DNA from: a sulfur-oxidizing endosymbiont of Gigantopelta aegis
GTDB taxonomy: Bacteria > Pseudomonadota > Gammaproteobacteria > GRL18
Length of the DNA: 64,000 nt
Direction of reading: 5' to 3'
Assembly (NCBI RefSeq): GCF_016097415.1
Contig: NZ_JAEHGE010000001.1
Coordinates: 3,273,157-3,337,156, forward strand
The notes under the pieces are model-generated. The model worked only from the letters and a program-made list of their open reading frames with translations, was not told the DNA's origin and ran no database searches. The position numbers were made by a program, and so were the translations under genes. This document shows, one piece after another, positions 48,661 through 60,470 of this stretch. Each line of letters opens with the position of its first letter. Position 1 is the stretch's first letter.

Positions 48661-48720
48661 TATACTATAATTATACTATAATTATACTATAATTATACTA
48701 TAATTATACTATAATTAAAG
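48661..48720. repeat. 11-bp AT-rich tandem repeat inside the IS1595 element
   Basis: About four units of ATAATTATACT plus partial units at both ends. Each unit holds the palindrome ATAATTAT. It lies between the left inverted repeat and the transposase start and could contain the transposase promoter (TATAAT occurs in every unit). Confidence 0.9.
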
Positions 48721-48742
48721 TATAGATTATGTGTGGAGTAGA

Positions 48743-49693
48743 ATGATGTCAAAAAATAAAATTCAGTTTCAAGAAGGTTATAGTTTATTTGAGCTTTTTA
48801 ATGATTATGGCACTGACAAACAGTGCCGACAAGCCTTATTTAAATGGAAATTTCCTGATGGATTTGTTTGCCCAGAGTGTGGCAATAAGACTTATTGCAC
48901 TCTAGAACATCGCCATCTTTATCAGTGCCACCATTGTCATCATCAGACATCAGCAACCTGTGGGACAATATTTGATAGTACCAAACTGCCTTTATCTAAG
49001 TGGTTTTTAGCGATTCATCTTATGACTCAATTGAAGACAGCGGTTTCAGCATTAGAATTAAAGAGACAGCTTAAGGTAAGCTACAATACAGCCTGGAGTA
49101 TGAAACAAAAGATCATGCAGGTTATGAAAGAACGTGATGACAGTAAACCTTTATCAGGCATCATTCAAATTGATGATGCCTACTGGGGTGGTGAGCACAG
49201 AGGCGGCTCCAGAGGTCGTGGTTCAGAAAATAAAACACCGTTCGTTGCAGCCGTTTCTACTAATGAAGATGGACACCCGATTGCAATGAATTTAAATGTG
49301 CTTAAAGGGTTTAAATCCAGTGAAATAAAACGATGGGCACAAACTCATTTAACACCTGGAAGTACTGTTTACTCAGATGGGTTAAATTGTTTTCCTGCGG
49401 TTAAAGAAGCTGACTGTAAGCATGTTCCAATCGTCACGGGTGGTGGTGCGGCAAGTGTTGATAAAATTGAGTTTATCTGGGTTAACACTATGATAGGTAA
49501 TATTAAAAACTCTATGAAGGGAAGCTATCATTCCATTAACTCAAAACATTTACCTCGGTATCTTGCTGAATTTTGTTATCGGTTTAATAGACGCTTTAAC
49601 TTAAAAGACATGATGCCAAGGTTTTTATGCGTGGCGATGAAAACGCCACCTATGAATGGAAAGCTCCTAAAAATGGCGGAGCTTTATGGGTAA
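48743..49693 (+). CDS. IS1595-family transposase
   Basis: A zinc ribbon (CPECGNKTYC / YQCHHCHHQ) precedes the DDE core: DDAYWGGEHRGG holds the first Asp, YSDGLNCF the second, and the later WVNTMIGNIKNSMKGSYH region the third acidic/Asn position seen in ISXO2-type enzymes. ATG at 48743 or 48746 is the likely start, with GGAG in front. The reading frame is intact at about 317 residues, so this is the one transposase here that appears potentially active. Confidence 0.9.
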   Translation: MMSKNKIQFQEGYSLFELFNDYGTDKQCRQALFKWKFPDGFVCPECGNKTYCTLEHRHLYQCHHCHHQTSATCGTIFDSTKLPLSKWFLAIHLMTQLKTAVSALELKRQLKVSYNTAWSMKQKIMQVMKERDDSKPLSGIIQIDDAYWGGEHRGGSRGRGSENKTPFVAAVSTNEDGHPIAMNLNVLKGFKSSEIKRWAQTHLTPGSTVYSDGLNCFPAVKEADCKHVPIVTGGGAASVDKIEFIWVNTMIGNIKNSMKGSYHSINSKHLPRYLAEFCYRFNRRFNLKDMMPRFLCVAMKTPPMNGKLLKMAELYG

Positions 49694-49842
49694 TCAAGAT
49701 AAATTATGTAGAATGAAAATTTGGTACAAAGTATTCAATTAGGAAATAAATTACCTGATACAATTTATTTGCACCGATCTCTTATTAAGATCTCCCATTT
49801 TCTCATAATGGATATTTAAATAATATTGTTAATAAATTGGAG

Positions 49843-50878
49843 ATGAATTTGTCAAGGTTTTATGAAATTGAACCAACTACTGAAAACTATTGGCGTGCTA
49901 TAGTTTTATTTGGACGTAACACAGCATCTTATAAATTTGCTCTGGCAAAATCACTGTACGATCTTTATGAAAACAGCAATACATTAATTTCCCTTGATGA
50001 ATTAGCTATTCCCTTTGCAAGCCATCTCTGTGATCACTTAAAAAACATCCTAAACAAATTTCTGGTAATAAAAGTCAATTTTTAAATCAGCTTAAAAGTT
50101 ATAATGAAGGCAATATTAGAAAGGAGAAATGTTAAATCAAACGGTAAAATTAGGATTTAATAATGTTATTGATGCATTTCATAACGTACATGGCGCTGAA
50201 GTTGGTATCCGTTTTTCATAGATGAACGTAAAATTAACGGGAGCATACGTTTAACAGATGATTTTTATAAATTAGGTGAGTTGTTTCAGTTTCATAACCT
50301 ACAACAGGAAACTGAAGCTCGTTGGAATTTGGTTGAATCTGCCTGGGAAAACAATATCTCTCGAAACTTAATGCTCATTGAATATGAAGATAAAAATAAA
50401 ATGCTAATTGGTGTAAACTCTATTCGACGCACAACCGTTACTTCAGCACGTTCAGCACTCAATGGCTATCAAAAGGACGTTGTTTTTATTGTTATAGGGA
50501 AATATCAACAATAGCAGGAACTCAAGATTTAGCCGACGTAGATCATTTTTCCCTCATAAATTAAAAATGTGTGATAACAATAAACCAATTGATGGTGTTG
50601 CGAATCTTGTCCTCTCATGCCAAGAATGCAATAGAGGTGTTAATGGGAAATTTGACAGGCTACCAACCACAGAATTATTAGAGCGTCTCTTTACTCGCAA
50701 TGAATATCTCATCACATCTCATCACCCTTTAAGAGAAACTCTCATTTCACAAACAGGGATGAAGGTAACAAAACGGCAAGAATATCTACAAGAAGCTTAC
50801 AATTGTGCCACAATGTATTTAGGATCAGCTGGAAAAGAAAAGTGGCATGCAAAACCACAAGGCATGAATGTTTTCTAA
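49843..50878 (+). pseudogene. HNH endonuclease family protein, multiply frameshifted
   Basis: A single frame can be pieced together: MNLSRFYEIEPTTENYWRAI, HLKKHPKQISGNKSQFLNQL, VKLGFNNVIDAFHNVHGAEV, FIDERKINGSIRLTDDFYKL, then the HNH module CFYCYREIS, ADVDHFFPHKLK, NLVLSCQECNRG. The zinc-binding Cys pairs and the HNH His are all recoverable. At least five single-base losses, mostly in A or T runs (about 50045, 50135, 50215, 50490, 50550), break it. Such proteins occur in defence islands. It lies just past the IS1595 element. Confidence 0.75.
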
Positions 50879-50879
50879 A

Positions 50880-51028
50880 GTTATTTTAATTGGATGGTTG
50901 CTGAAAAATAAGATTGCCATTTCAATTTCTGTTGCATGATTGATTGCTTTAATTAATTTAGGCAACAGATAATCCGTATCTCCTCGAGTTGTCAGCCTGA
51001 AATCACTGTTTAAACTTTGTTTACCCAT
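50880..51028 (-). pseudogene. N-terminal remnant of a PLD-nuclease/helicase-type protein
   Basis: MGKQSLNSDFRLTTRGDTDY, then LLPKLIKAINHATEIEMAI, resembles the start of DUF3427-type helicases with a PLD nuclease domain. Similarity ends after about 45 residues, so nearly all of the gene has been deleted. It begins 10 bp after the methyltransferase remnant on the same strand, a pairing consistent with a former two-gene unit. This identification rests on a short stretch. Confidence 0.45.
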
Positions 51029-51037
51029 AAAATAATA

Positions 51038-51615
51038 TTAGCCTTTGATTAAAATGGCATTAAGCCATTTCTCATTAGTCCGTTCAGGACGGACATCATC
51101 GGTTATCCATATTTTTCCACTGATAAAAAACTACCCTGTATAAATTGTTTTAATCTTTTTTCATTGGCATTGGTGAAAGAACGGCCGTGACTTTCAAAAT
51201 CAGTATTACCATATTTAAACGAACAATAAAAAATGCCACCCTTCTTTAAATACTGTGAAATATTTTTTATAACCAGTATCATTTCATCTGCGGGCACGTG
51301 AAGTAATGATGCACAGGCCCAGATTCCATCATAACTATCTCTGCTTTTAAAATCTTGAAAGCTGTTGACTTCTACTGACTGACCAATATATTCTGATGCA
51401 ATCGTAGCTAATTCTTTACTGGCATCAAAGGCAGAGATAGCAAAACCATGTTCAATAAAATAGCGACTATCACGGCCTGATCCGCACCCCGCATCAAGTA
51501 TGTGCATACCTTTTTTAGATATGATAAAAAATATTTTGTATAGATGACATATCGACATCGACACTTGTCAAAAAAATTCATCTGCATTTTTATTATAAAA
51601 ATCAATCGTCATCAT
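51038..51615 (-). pseudogene. Class I SAM-dependent methyltransferase, frameshifted
   Basis: The core frame has motif I HILDAGCGSGRDSRYF, the acidic FDASKELA, and GIWACASLLHVP. The N terminus (MTIDFYNKNADEFF) is offset by shifts near 51575 and 51525. The C terminus (EKYWITDDVRPERTNEKWLN) is recovered by adding one T near 51107. It probably methylates a small molecule or nucleic acid; the substrate is unknown. It is paired with the PLD/helicase remnant. Confidence 0.7.
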
Positions 51616-52025
51616 ATATATTTTAAGTTATAGATCAAGTGTTCCTGAATTTATGGAGTGCTATTATGCATCGTGGAAAAGCTTATCAATTATATTATCT
51701 TTCATAATAGCACGGCTTCATTTAGTATCTTGGGAAAAAACTGAACTAAAAAATCAACATCACTTTCTTCATTCGAATCCCCCTTGTAACAGAGCCAAAA
51801 CCCTGATATTTTTAGCATGATATTGTTCTAATATTTTATTAATTTGAAGGATTATAAAAAGTGACTATAAGCACTATAAACTAAATGCTTTATTAATACT
51901 TATCTTTACGTACCAATATTTTTTCATGATAACTTTAACCGTCGTTTTGATGGGAAGTGACTACATTTCGAACTGTAAGCTGATTTTGATACCCGAAAGG
52001 TTTAAAAGCTCGACTATATTCTAGT
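51616..52025. other. Non-coding AT-rich stretch with one long inverted repeat
   Basis: I see no gene. GTGCTATTATG (51658-51668) and CATAATAGCAC (51703-51713) form a perfect 11-bp inverted repeat with a 34-nt gap, perhaps a small palindromic element. The rest is unremarkable AT-rich sequence, likely decayed. Confidence 0.5.
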
Positions 52026-52199
52026 TAGTGTCCATCCGTAAATAGGTTTTTTATATAAAGAACCGTAGGGTGGGCACTCTTTTTGTGCCCACGCTGAAAG
52101 TGTACATAATAAGCGCTTGAGTCAGCGTGGGCAGATAAAGCCATGCCCACCCTACGGTCAAAATTATCAAATAATTTTAGAATAAACGGATGGACACTA
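52026..52199. repeat. 174-bp nested palindromic element B, with 95-bp core
   Basis: The ends TAGTGTCCATCCGT and ACGGATGGACACTA are inverted. The left arm here (AAATAGGTTTTTTATATAAA) corresponds to the right arm of element A, and its right arm to A's left arm. The core (52063-52157), however, reads in the same direction as in A. It abuts the stop codon of the Fic gene. Confidence 0.9.
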
Positions 52200-52827
52200 G
52201 TTAGTCACTAGCTTCAAACGAACTGGGTTTATTTTTATCTCTAATTTCTTGCTGTTTGTTAGCTTCTTCAATAATTTGATGCGTTACACTATAGGATTTT
52301 TACAAAACTCTGCAAAGCTTTGTAATTGCTCTTTTCTGGCCAGACACCAGTTTTTTGTCCAGCTGACCAATTGTTCTTTGATAGTTTGACAACAGTTCGA
52401 TATATTCTTTTCTGTTTTTTGGTCAATCATTATTGGTGGTAAACCAGCATGCAAAACGGGTAAGTTTGCGAGTAGTCTTGCAAGCCTTCCATTCCCATCC
52501 CAGAAAGGGTGTATATGTGCAATGCCAGAATGGATTGTTGCATAAACTTCTGATGCTGTTTTTGTTGTTAGTTTTCTGTTTTGTGCAAGGTTAATATATT
52601 GAATAACTTCACTCATTAAGCAATCAACAGAATCAGGATGTGCATATTCAATGTATACTCTTTTATTGTCATCATCTACAGCATAAGTGCCATTTTGCTC
52701 TACTTTCCAGGCTCCATTTGGCTTATATATGTCCGTTATCAATTCTGTTTGGATTGCTTTGTGTAGTAAAAAACATCCTCTTTATTGACCTGACGAGCAA
52801 TCATTGTATACATTAAATCAATGGCTT

Positions 52828-54341
<1,514 letters not shown>

Positions 54342-54758
54342 CTTTAGCATGTCCGATGATTTCGTTATGCTCTTTAATTGGTTTTCCAGAGACAGTGAGC
54401 CCCTCATCCAGAATAAATTTTGTATCACCCAGAGAAAGCGTATTGCCTTCAATTGCAGTGGAACTATGTGTCCATTGATCACGTAACTGGTTTAAAACAG
54501 TTTGTTGTAAGTCTTTGTCTAATGATTCTAAAAACTGCATTTTGCTCATAATAAGACCCAAGATATTGTGCGCTATTGATGATGCGCTTCGTTCCTCAGC
54601 AGCATCCTACTGCTCTATAATCCATTTTGAAAATAGATAAGGATATTTGTATTTAATATTATCACGTCTCATATTCCTCAGCACTGATTTTTAGGTTAAA
54701 GAGTTTGAATTTAACAATGATATTTATTTTGTGGGTGGTACAACAATAGAAAAAAAAA

Positions 54759-54788
54759 GGACTGATGAGTAATCATCAGTCCTTTTTT
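54759..54788. terminator. Bidirectional Rho-independent terminator
   Basis: GGACTGATGA pairs perfectly with TCATCAGTCC around GTAA. Eight A precede it and six T follow it, so it can stop transcription on both strands. On the minus strand it ends the tRNA-Arg transcript 5 bp after the CCA. Confidence 0.92.
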
Positions 54789-54793
54789 GAATA

Positions 54794-54870
54794 TGGTGCG
54801 CTCGACAGGAGTCGAACCTGTAACCGCTCGGTTCGTAGCCGAGTACTCTATCCAGTTGAGCTACGAGCGC
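54794..54870 (-). tRNA. tRNA-Arg (anticodon ACG)
   Basis: The acceptor stem GCGCTCG pairs with CGAGCGC, the anticodon loop is CTACGAA, the T arm is GGTTCGACTCC, and CCA is encoded. It is 77 nt. Anticodon ACG (deaminated to ICG) reads CGU/C/A. It follows tRNA-Ser on the same strand. Confidence 0.97.
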
Positions 54871-55015
54871 ATACTTTTTTGTTATTTAAAACCGACGTTT
54901 TAAATAAATTTAGCTCTTAAAAAGTGGGTGAATTATGAAGTTTTAAGATAGATTTGTCAACCCAATCTTTTATAAAACCTGCAATATTTTCGATTCTATT
55001 TTAAGTGCTTTAAAA

Positions 55016-55108
55016 TGGCGAAGAGGGGGGGATTCGAACCCCCGATACGGCTACAAACCGTATACTCCCTTAGCAGGGGAGCGCCTTCAGCCACTCGGCC
55101 ACCTCTCC
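55016..55108 (-). tRNA. tRNA-Ser (anticodon GCT)
   Basis: Class II tRNA with a long variable arm (ATACGGTTTGTAGCCGTAT). The acceptor stem is GGAGAGG / CCTCTTC, the anticodon loop CTGCTAA, the T arm GGGTTCGAATCCC, and CCA is encoded. It is 93 nt and reads AGU/AGC. Its place after csrA is conserved in gammaproteobacteria. Confidence 0.97.
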
Positions 55109-55114
55109 AAAATT

Positions 55115-55145
55115 TGAACGCTAGGATACCTTTAGTTAGCGTTCA
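55115..55145. other. Hairpin between csrA and tRNA-Ser
   Basis: TGAACGCTA and TAGCGTTCA form a 9-bp stem with a 13-nt loop. On the minus strand only AATTTTGG follows, so termination would be weak. It may be a csrA 3' end or a tRNA processing signal. Confidence 0.5.
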
Positions 55146-55234
55146 GGTAAAGTCTTTTTTTACTTTTTTACAAACTATTTTTAAATTTCAATCCTAAGCT
55201 TTTAAAATTCAACCTCAAGGAGCATTTTTAAAAA

Positions 55235-55432
55235 TTACTTGTTGCCATCTGCTTCATCAGCAGATGATTTTTCATTCTGAATACGCTCGTAAATCTCTTC
55301 ACGGTGAACAGAAACACTTTTAGGTGCATTGATACCAATACGGACCTGATTTCCCTTCACGCCCAATACAGTGATATGTACGTCATCACCAATAATCAAT
55401 GTTTCACCAACACGGCGAGTTAAAATTAGCAC
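55235..55432 (-). CDS. csrA: Carbon storage regulator CsrA
   Basis: This small RNA-binding protein controls translation by binding GGA motifs. The N-terminal [17 protein letters not shown] and the RNA-contacting [12 protein letters not shown] near residue 44 are complete. It is 65 residues. AGGAG precedes the start. It is in the order alaS-lysC-csrA-tRNA-Ser. The 256-bp gap to lysC is AT-rich and presumably holds its promoter. Confidence 0.96.
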   Translation of the reverse strand: MLILTRRVGETLIIGDDVHITVLGVKGNQVRIGINAPKSVSVHREEIYERIQNEKSSADEADGNK

Positions 55433-55688
55433 TATGGTTCTCCTTTACACTTAGCCAAGATTATTATTCGTAAACCAGCAATATTCAGCTAAACGAGCTT
55501 TTAATAATTAATACTTATGTTTTACTACTAGCTACTATTAATACAATAGTGCTAAAAAAAAGAAATTTCACCTTCTTATTGAAAAAATATAAAAAAAACT
55601 CATATTTTCCACTTATTTTTGTTGTAAAACTCTTTTTTAAACCATTTTCCTATGTTTTTTCGCAAAAACAACTATTTTAAAACTTTTC

Positions 55689-56942
55689 TTAAACTTTCTG
55701 TTCCAAACCAAAAGCAGTATGTAAGGCTCTAACGCCTAATTCTAAATACTTTTCGTCTACAACAACAGAAATTTTTATTTCTGAAGTAGCAATCATATTA
55801 ATATTAATGCCCTCTTCAGCTAATATTTTGAACATTTTGCTGGCAATGCCCGCATGAGAACGCATACCCACACCCACTAATGATATTTTGACAATTTTAT
55901 CGTCACCCACTACTTCACGTGCACCTAGGTCGTTAGATACTTTGCCCAAGACTTCTTTAGCTTCAACATAATCGTTACGATGTACGGTAAAAGTAAAGTC
56001 GGTAGTGCCATCAGCACTGATGTTCTGGATGATCATATCAATTTCGATATTACTATCACCCACAGGTCCCAAGATAGCATATGCAACACCTGGTTTGTCA
56101 GGAACACCCAAAATAGTGAGTTTGGCTTCATCCCGATTAAATGCAATACCCGAAATTAATGCCTGTTCCATATCATCATCCTCATAGGTAATAAGGGTGC
56201 CGTTAGCACCGTCACCTGAGCCATCATTTGCAAAGACTGGCTCATCAAAACTGGAGAGTACTCTTAAAGGAACGTTGTATTTTCCTGCAAACTCTACCGC
56301 TCTTATTTGTAGCACTTTTGAACCAAGACTTGCCATTTCGAGCATTTCTTCAAAAGTGATTTTATCTAGTCGTCTGGCTTCAGGGACGACTCTTGGATCG
56401 GTGGTATACACACCATCCACATCCGTATAAATCTGGCATTCGTCAGCCTTAAGTGCTGCGGCTAAAGCGACTGCAGTGGTATCTGAACCACCACGGCCTA
56501 AAGTCGTAATATTGCCACCATCATCAACGCCCTGAAAACCGGCCACAACAATGACTCTGCCCTGCCCGATGTCAGCGCGCATTTTTTCTTCTTCAATACT
56601 GAGGATGCGAGCTTTATTGTGTGCGCTATCGGTCAGTATGTGTACTTGTGAGCCGGTATAGGAACGCGCAGGAATACCACGCTTGTTCAAGGCCATACTC
56701 AAGAGTGCAATCGTTACCTGTTCACCCGTCGAAAGCAGTACATCGTATTCTCTCGCTTCAGGCTTGTCGTCAATTTCATGCGCCAGGGAAACTAAACGAT
56801 TGGTTTCACCACTCATGGCTGAAACCACGACCACAATATCGTCACCATTATCACGAAACTTACCGATACGCTTCGCTACATTTTCTATGCGTTCGACTGT
56901 GCCTACGGAAGTGCCACCAAATTTTTGAACAATTAAAGCCAT
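55689..56942 (-). CDS. lysC: Aspartate kinase
   Basis: It phosphorylates aspartate at the entry to lysine, threonine and methionine synthesis. KFGGTSVG at the N terminus, TTLGRGGSDTTAVALA, and YTDVDGVYTTDPR define the kinase. Two ACT domains (about residues 265-415) provide feedback control. At 417 residues it is the monofunctional lysC/ask type. It lies 84 bp downstream of alaS. Confidence 0.95.
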   Translation of the reverse strand: MALIVQKFGGTSVGTVERIENVAKRIGKFRDNGDDIVVVVSAMSGETNRLVSLAHEIDDKPEAREYDVLLSTGEQVTIALLSMALNKRGIPARSYTGSQVHILTDSAHNKARILSIEEEKMRADIGQGRVIVVAGFQGVDDGGNITTLGRGGSDTTAVALAAALKADECQIYTDVDGVYTTDPRVVPEARRLDKITFEEMLEMASLGSKVLQIRAVEFAGKYNVPLRVLSSFDEPVFANDGSGDGANGTLITYEDDDMEQALISGIAFNRDEAKLTILGVPDKPGVAYAILGPVGDSNIEIDMIIQNISADGTTDFTFTVHRNDYVEAKEVLGKVSNDLGAREVVGDDKIVKISLVGVGMRSHAGIASKMFKILAEEGININMIATSEIKISVVVDEKYLELGVRALHTAFGLEQKV

Positions 56943-57026
56943 ATCGATTGTTTCAGCTGTTTTTTAATCGAGCAACTATACTAATAGTGTCGCTCGAAAT
57001 AATTTATAAGGTTTTTACAAAGCCGC

Positions 57027-59651
57027 TTATTCTAACTGATTTTCTACCCAAGATGGAACCGCTGCAAGTGCTTTTTCCAGATTTTCTGGTTGATTACCAC
57101 CGGCCATCGCCATATCGGGTCGTCCACCGCCCTTTCCACCCACCTGACTGGCCACACTATTAACCAAATCACCGGCTTTGAGTCGCTTGATGCTGTCTTT
57201 ACTGACGCCTGCGGCCAGGCTCACTTTATCGCCATTCACTACAGCAAGCACAATGGCACAAGAGCCTAATTTGCTTTTCAGCTGATCCATGGTGTCACGC
57301 AAGCCTTTTGCATCCACGCCTTCAAGTTTGGCGGCCAATACTTTAAGGCCACCAATTTCAACGGCATTATCACTTAATTCACCACTTTGAGCATTGGCCA
57401 GTTTGCCTTTTAATTGTTCCAGTTCTTTTTCTAATTTCTTCGAGCGATCCAGCAAGGCTGAGACTTTATCAAACAACGAATCTCGATTGCCTTTTAGTAA
57501 CGAGGCGCTATTATCCATTTGTTGTTCATTACGCTCAATATAAGCCAATGCACCCTGCCCTGTCATCGCTTCAACACGACGCACACCAGCAGCCACACCA
57601 CTTTCGGCGGTGATTTTCATCAGGCCTATATCACCCGTACGACTCACGTGCGTACCACCACACAGTTCAACAGAAAAATCACTCATGCTTAATACGCGTA
57701 CTTTATCAGCATATTTTTCACCAAATAAGGCCATTGCACCACTTTCTTTAGCGGCATCGATGTCCATTAATTTTGTCTCAACACGGTGGTTATTGCGGAT
57801 CTGCTGATTTACTAAATTTTCAATAGTTTGTAGTTGTTCAGCCGTGATGGCTTCAAAGTGAGAAAAATCAAAGCGTAATTTTTGCTCATCAACTAATGAG
57901 CCTTTTTGTTGTACATGATCGCCCAACACGGTTCTTAACGCTGCGTGTAACAAATGTGTTGCTGAATGGTTGCAGGCAATGTCACTGCGCTTAGTTTGAC
58001 TCACTTGAGTTCTAACAACATCACCCGTTGTCAATGAACCTTTTACTAATTGCCCTATATGGACGAAAACATCGCCATTTTTCTGGGTATTAATCACATC
58101 AAATTGCGCACCCGTGGCCGTTGTTATCGTCCCGCTATCACCAACTTGGCCACCCGACTCCGCATAAAAAGGAGTACTGTCCAGAATAATCATTGCGGTT
58201 GCATCTGACACGGCCAATTGCTGACATTGTTCGCCATCAATAATAATATTGAGGATTTTTGAGTTGTCATTATCCAACGCATCATAGCCAACAAACTCGG
58301 TTTTGCCTTGCAGGTCAATACTATCGTTATAGTCAATATCAAAGGCACTGGAGGCACGTGCCATTTCACGCTGCTTTTCCATGGCGGTGTCATAGCCTTC
58401 CCGATCAATGTCCAAGGCATGTTCACGGGCAACATCGGCGGTTAAATCAATGGGAAAACCATAGGTATCATAGAGTTTAAACACCACATCACCGGGGATA
58501 ACCTTGCCTTTCAGTTGTTTTATTTCGGCACTGAGGATTTGCATCCCCTGATCCAGTGTTTCGGCAAAGCGAATTTCTTCCTGCTTAAGGATTTTTTCAA
58601 CTTGCGCCTGTGCCTTGGTCAGTTCGGGATAGGCTGCGCCCATTTCCTGATTCAGAACATCGACTAATTGATAGAAAAATGGTTCTCTCAGTCCTAACTT
58701 GTGTCCGTGACGTATAGCACGACGAATAATACGGCGCAATACATAGCCCCGCCCTTCATTGGCAGGAATCACACCGTCAACAATAAGGAAGGAACAGGCA
58801 CGAATGTGATCGGCGATCACGCGTAAGGATTTATTTTCTAAGTCCTGACATTGTGCTAATTCAGCAATGGTTTTGATGATGTGTTGAAACAAGTCAATTT
58901 CGTAGTTGTTATGCACGCCTTGTAAAATAGCCGCCAGACGTTCCAAGCCCATACCCGTATCAACAGAGGGATGTGGCAAGGGAGTCATTTTTCCGGATTT
59001 ATCCCGGTTGTATTGCATAAAGACCAGATTCCAGATCTCGATATAGCGATCACCGTCTTCTTCGGGCGTACCCGGTGGTCCACCCGGCACATCAGCACCG
59101 TGGTCGTAAAAAATTTCACTGCAAGGACCACAAGGGCCGGTGTCACCCATGGACCAGAAATTATCTTTGGCACCAATTTTTGAAAAACGATCCGGTGAAA
59201 TTTTCATTTCCTTCAGCCAGATATCGGTAGTTTCATCGTCGTCTTCGAAAACTGTGACCCATAGGCGTTCTTCCGGTAAGCCGACGACTTCGGTTAAAAA
59301 TTCCCAGGCATATTGAATCGCATCACGTTTGAAATAATCACCAAAACTGAAATTGCCCAGCATTTCAAAAAAGGTATGATGTCTGGCGGTATAGCCAACA
59401 TTTTCTAAATCGTTGTGTTTACCACCTGCTCGTACACAGCGTTGGCTACTTGTGGCACGTTTATAATTGCGCTTGTCCTGTCCGAGAAAAACATCTTTGA
59501 ATTGCACCATACCCGCATTGGTAAACAATAAGGTCGGATCATTTCCTGGCACTAATGGGCTGCTCGAGACACATTTATGTTCATGTTGTTCGAAGAACTC
59601 AAGAAAGGCTGTGCGTAATTGCGCACTGGTTTTGATGGAAGCGTTTGCCAT
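57027..59651 (-). CDS. alaS: Alanyl-tRNA synthetase
   Basis: Class II synthetase of 874 residues. The catalytic core has [17 protein letters not shown] and [16 protein letters not shown]; the editing domain has [13 protein letters not shown] and [14 protein letters not shown]; the C-terminal C-Ala domain ends [15 protein letters not shown]. The reading frame is intact. It precedes lysC and csrA and follows recX. Confidence 0.97.
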   Translation of the reverse strand: MANASIKTSAQLRTAFLEFFEQHEHKCVSSSPLVPGNDPTLLFTNAGMVQFKDVFLGQDKRNYKRATSSQRCVRAGGKHNDLENVGYTARHHTFFEMLGNFSFGDYFKRDAIQYAWEFLTEVVGLPEERLWVTVFEDDDETTDIWLKEMKISPDRFSKIGAKDNFWSMGDTGPCGPCSEIFYDHGADVPGGPPGTPEEDGDRYIEIWNLVFMQYNRDKSGKMTPLPHPSVDTGMGLERLAAILQGVHNNYEIDLFQHIIKTIAELAQCQDLENKSLRVIADHIRACSFLIVDGVIPANEGRGYVLRRIIRRAIRHGHKLGLREPFFYQLVDVLNQEMGAAYPELTKAQAQVEKILKQEEIRFAETLDQGMQILSAEIKQLKGKVIPGDVVFKLYDTYGFPIDLTADVAREHALDIDREGYDTAMEKQREMARASSAFDIDYNDSIDLQGKTEFVGYDALDNDNSKILNIIIDGEQCQQLAVSDATAMIILDSTPFYAESGGQVGDSGTITTATGAQFDVINTQKNGDVFVHIGQLVKGSLTTGDVVRTQVSQTKRSDIACNHSATHLLHAALRTVLGDHVQQKGSLVDEQKLRFDFSHFEAITAEQLQTIENLVNQQIRNNHRVETKLMDIDAAKESGAMALFGEKYADKVRVLSMSDFSVELCGGTHVSRTGDIGLMKITAESGVAAGVRRVEAMTGQGALAYIERNEQQMDNSASLLKGNRDSLFDKVSALLDRSKKLEKELEQLKGKLANAQSGELSDNAVEIGGLKVLAAKLEGVDAKGLRDTMDQLKSKLGSCAIVLAVVNGDKVSLAAGVSKDSIKRLKAGDLVNSVASQVGGKGGGRPDMAMAGGNQPENLEKALAAVPSWVENQLE

Positions 59652-59725
59652 AATGGAACTTATTCTCTTTACTAATTATTTAGACGGTTTATTTCAAAGA
59701 TACTGTTTTACAATAAATTTACGGT

Positions 59726-60319
59726 TTAATACTTATCTGCAAATAAGCGTTGAATCAGTTCACCGCTAAAACCACGCTGATATAAAAAGCGTGATTGTTT
59801 GCTTTGTTCTTTGTAGTCTTTTGGCAATTGTTTGCCAAAACGCTTGTTTCTAGCCGCTTTAATATGTGCCTGCCAAAAATCATAGGCGTTTTCCATATAA
59901 TCATCGACCATCTCACCCGCAATACCGCGATTCTTGAGTTCATGACGAATTTTTATTGGCCCAGAGCCTTTATTGATTCTGGAACGAATAAAAGCCTCGG
60001 TAAAACGTGCTTCGTCGAGCAGTTTTTCCGCCAGTAATTGTGCTAGAACCACTTCTATTTGTTCTGCGATTCGCTCTGGTTTATCAAGCTCTGGTTTATC
60101 TAGATCTGATTTGCCTAAGTCAGACTCAGTGTTTGTTTCTCGTCGATTTAATTTACGCTGCAACTTTTGGCGCATTTCAGCAATGCTATGTTCTCGACCA
60201 GCCAGTATATTCATTGCTGAGATGCGTATACTGAGTAAACGCTTCTTTAACGCTTTTGCCTCTACTTTTTCCTCTAGAGACTCGTGTTGAATATCATCGT
60301 CAATAATATCGGTATCCAT
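59726..60319 (-). CDS. recX: Regulatory protein RecX
   Basis: RecX limits RecA filaments. AMNILAGREHSIAEMRQKL, RFTEAFIRSRINKGSGPIKI, and GFSGELIQRLF are its three helical repeats. The protein is 197 residues, longer than usual because of an extended N terminus and a linker of five-residue repeats (DKPEL, DKPER) after the first repeat. recA is not upstream as in many relatives; the next gene upstream encodes a HupE-like protein. Confidence 0.88.
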   Translation of the reverse strand: MDTDIIDDDIQHESLEEKVEAKALKKRLLSIRISAMNILAGREHSIAEMRQKLQRKLNRRETNTESDLGKSDLDKPELDKPERIAEQIEVVLAQLLAEKLLDEARFTEAFIRSRINKGSGPIKIRHELKNRGIAGEMVDDYMENAYDFWQAHIKAARNKRFGKQLPKDYKEQSKQSRFLYQRGFSGELIQRLFADKY

Positions 60320-60470
60320 ACGGGCAAAGCCTTCTTCTCAAAATCAAGTTAAATTTGAACCAGAGCAAATTAAGACGGCTGGGATTTTAACATATTATGC
60401 ACTTTGATTGCTAGAAAAGTAGCGCCTAAAGCTGAGAGAGAATCTCGACTTAAAAAGGCCTACAGCCCTG

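Larger units (their letters stand above)
48624..49698 (+). mobile_element. IS1595-family insertion sequence (1,075 bp)
   Basis: The ends are inverted repeats of about 26 bp with one mismatch (CTTGATTACCCAYAAAGCTC, continuing CGCCAT). A perfect 8-bp target duplication ATAAATTA flanks them (48616-48623 and 49699-49706). The transposase stop lies inside the right repeat. The element also contains an AT-rich 11-bp tandem repeat between its left end and the transposase. Confidence 0.93.

Noticed and set aside
48661-48720. Replication origin iterons
   Set aside because: The AT-rich repeats lie inside the IS1595 element between its end and its transposase; there is no dnaA, rep gene or DnaA-box cluster.
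54794-55108. Integration site of a genomic island at the tRNA genes
   Set aside because: No integrase gene and no repeat of a tRNA 3' end is visible in the window, although an accessory zone lies beside them.
55015-55197. Open frame across tRNA-Ser
   Set aside because: The DNA is a clear tRNA-Ser gene on the other strand; the frame is a by-product of its stems.
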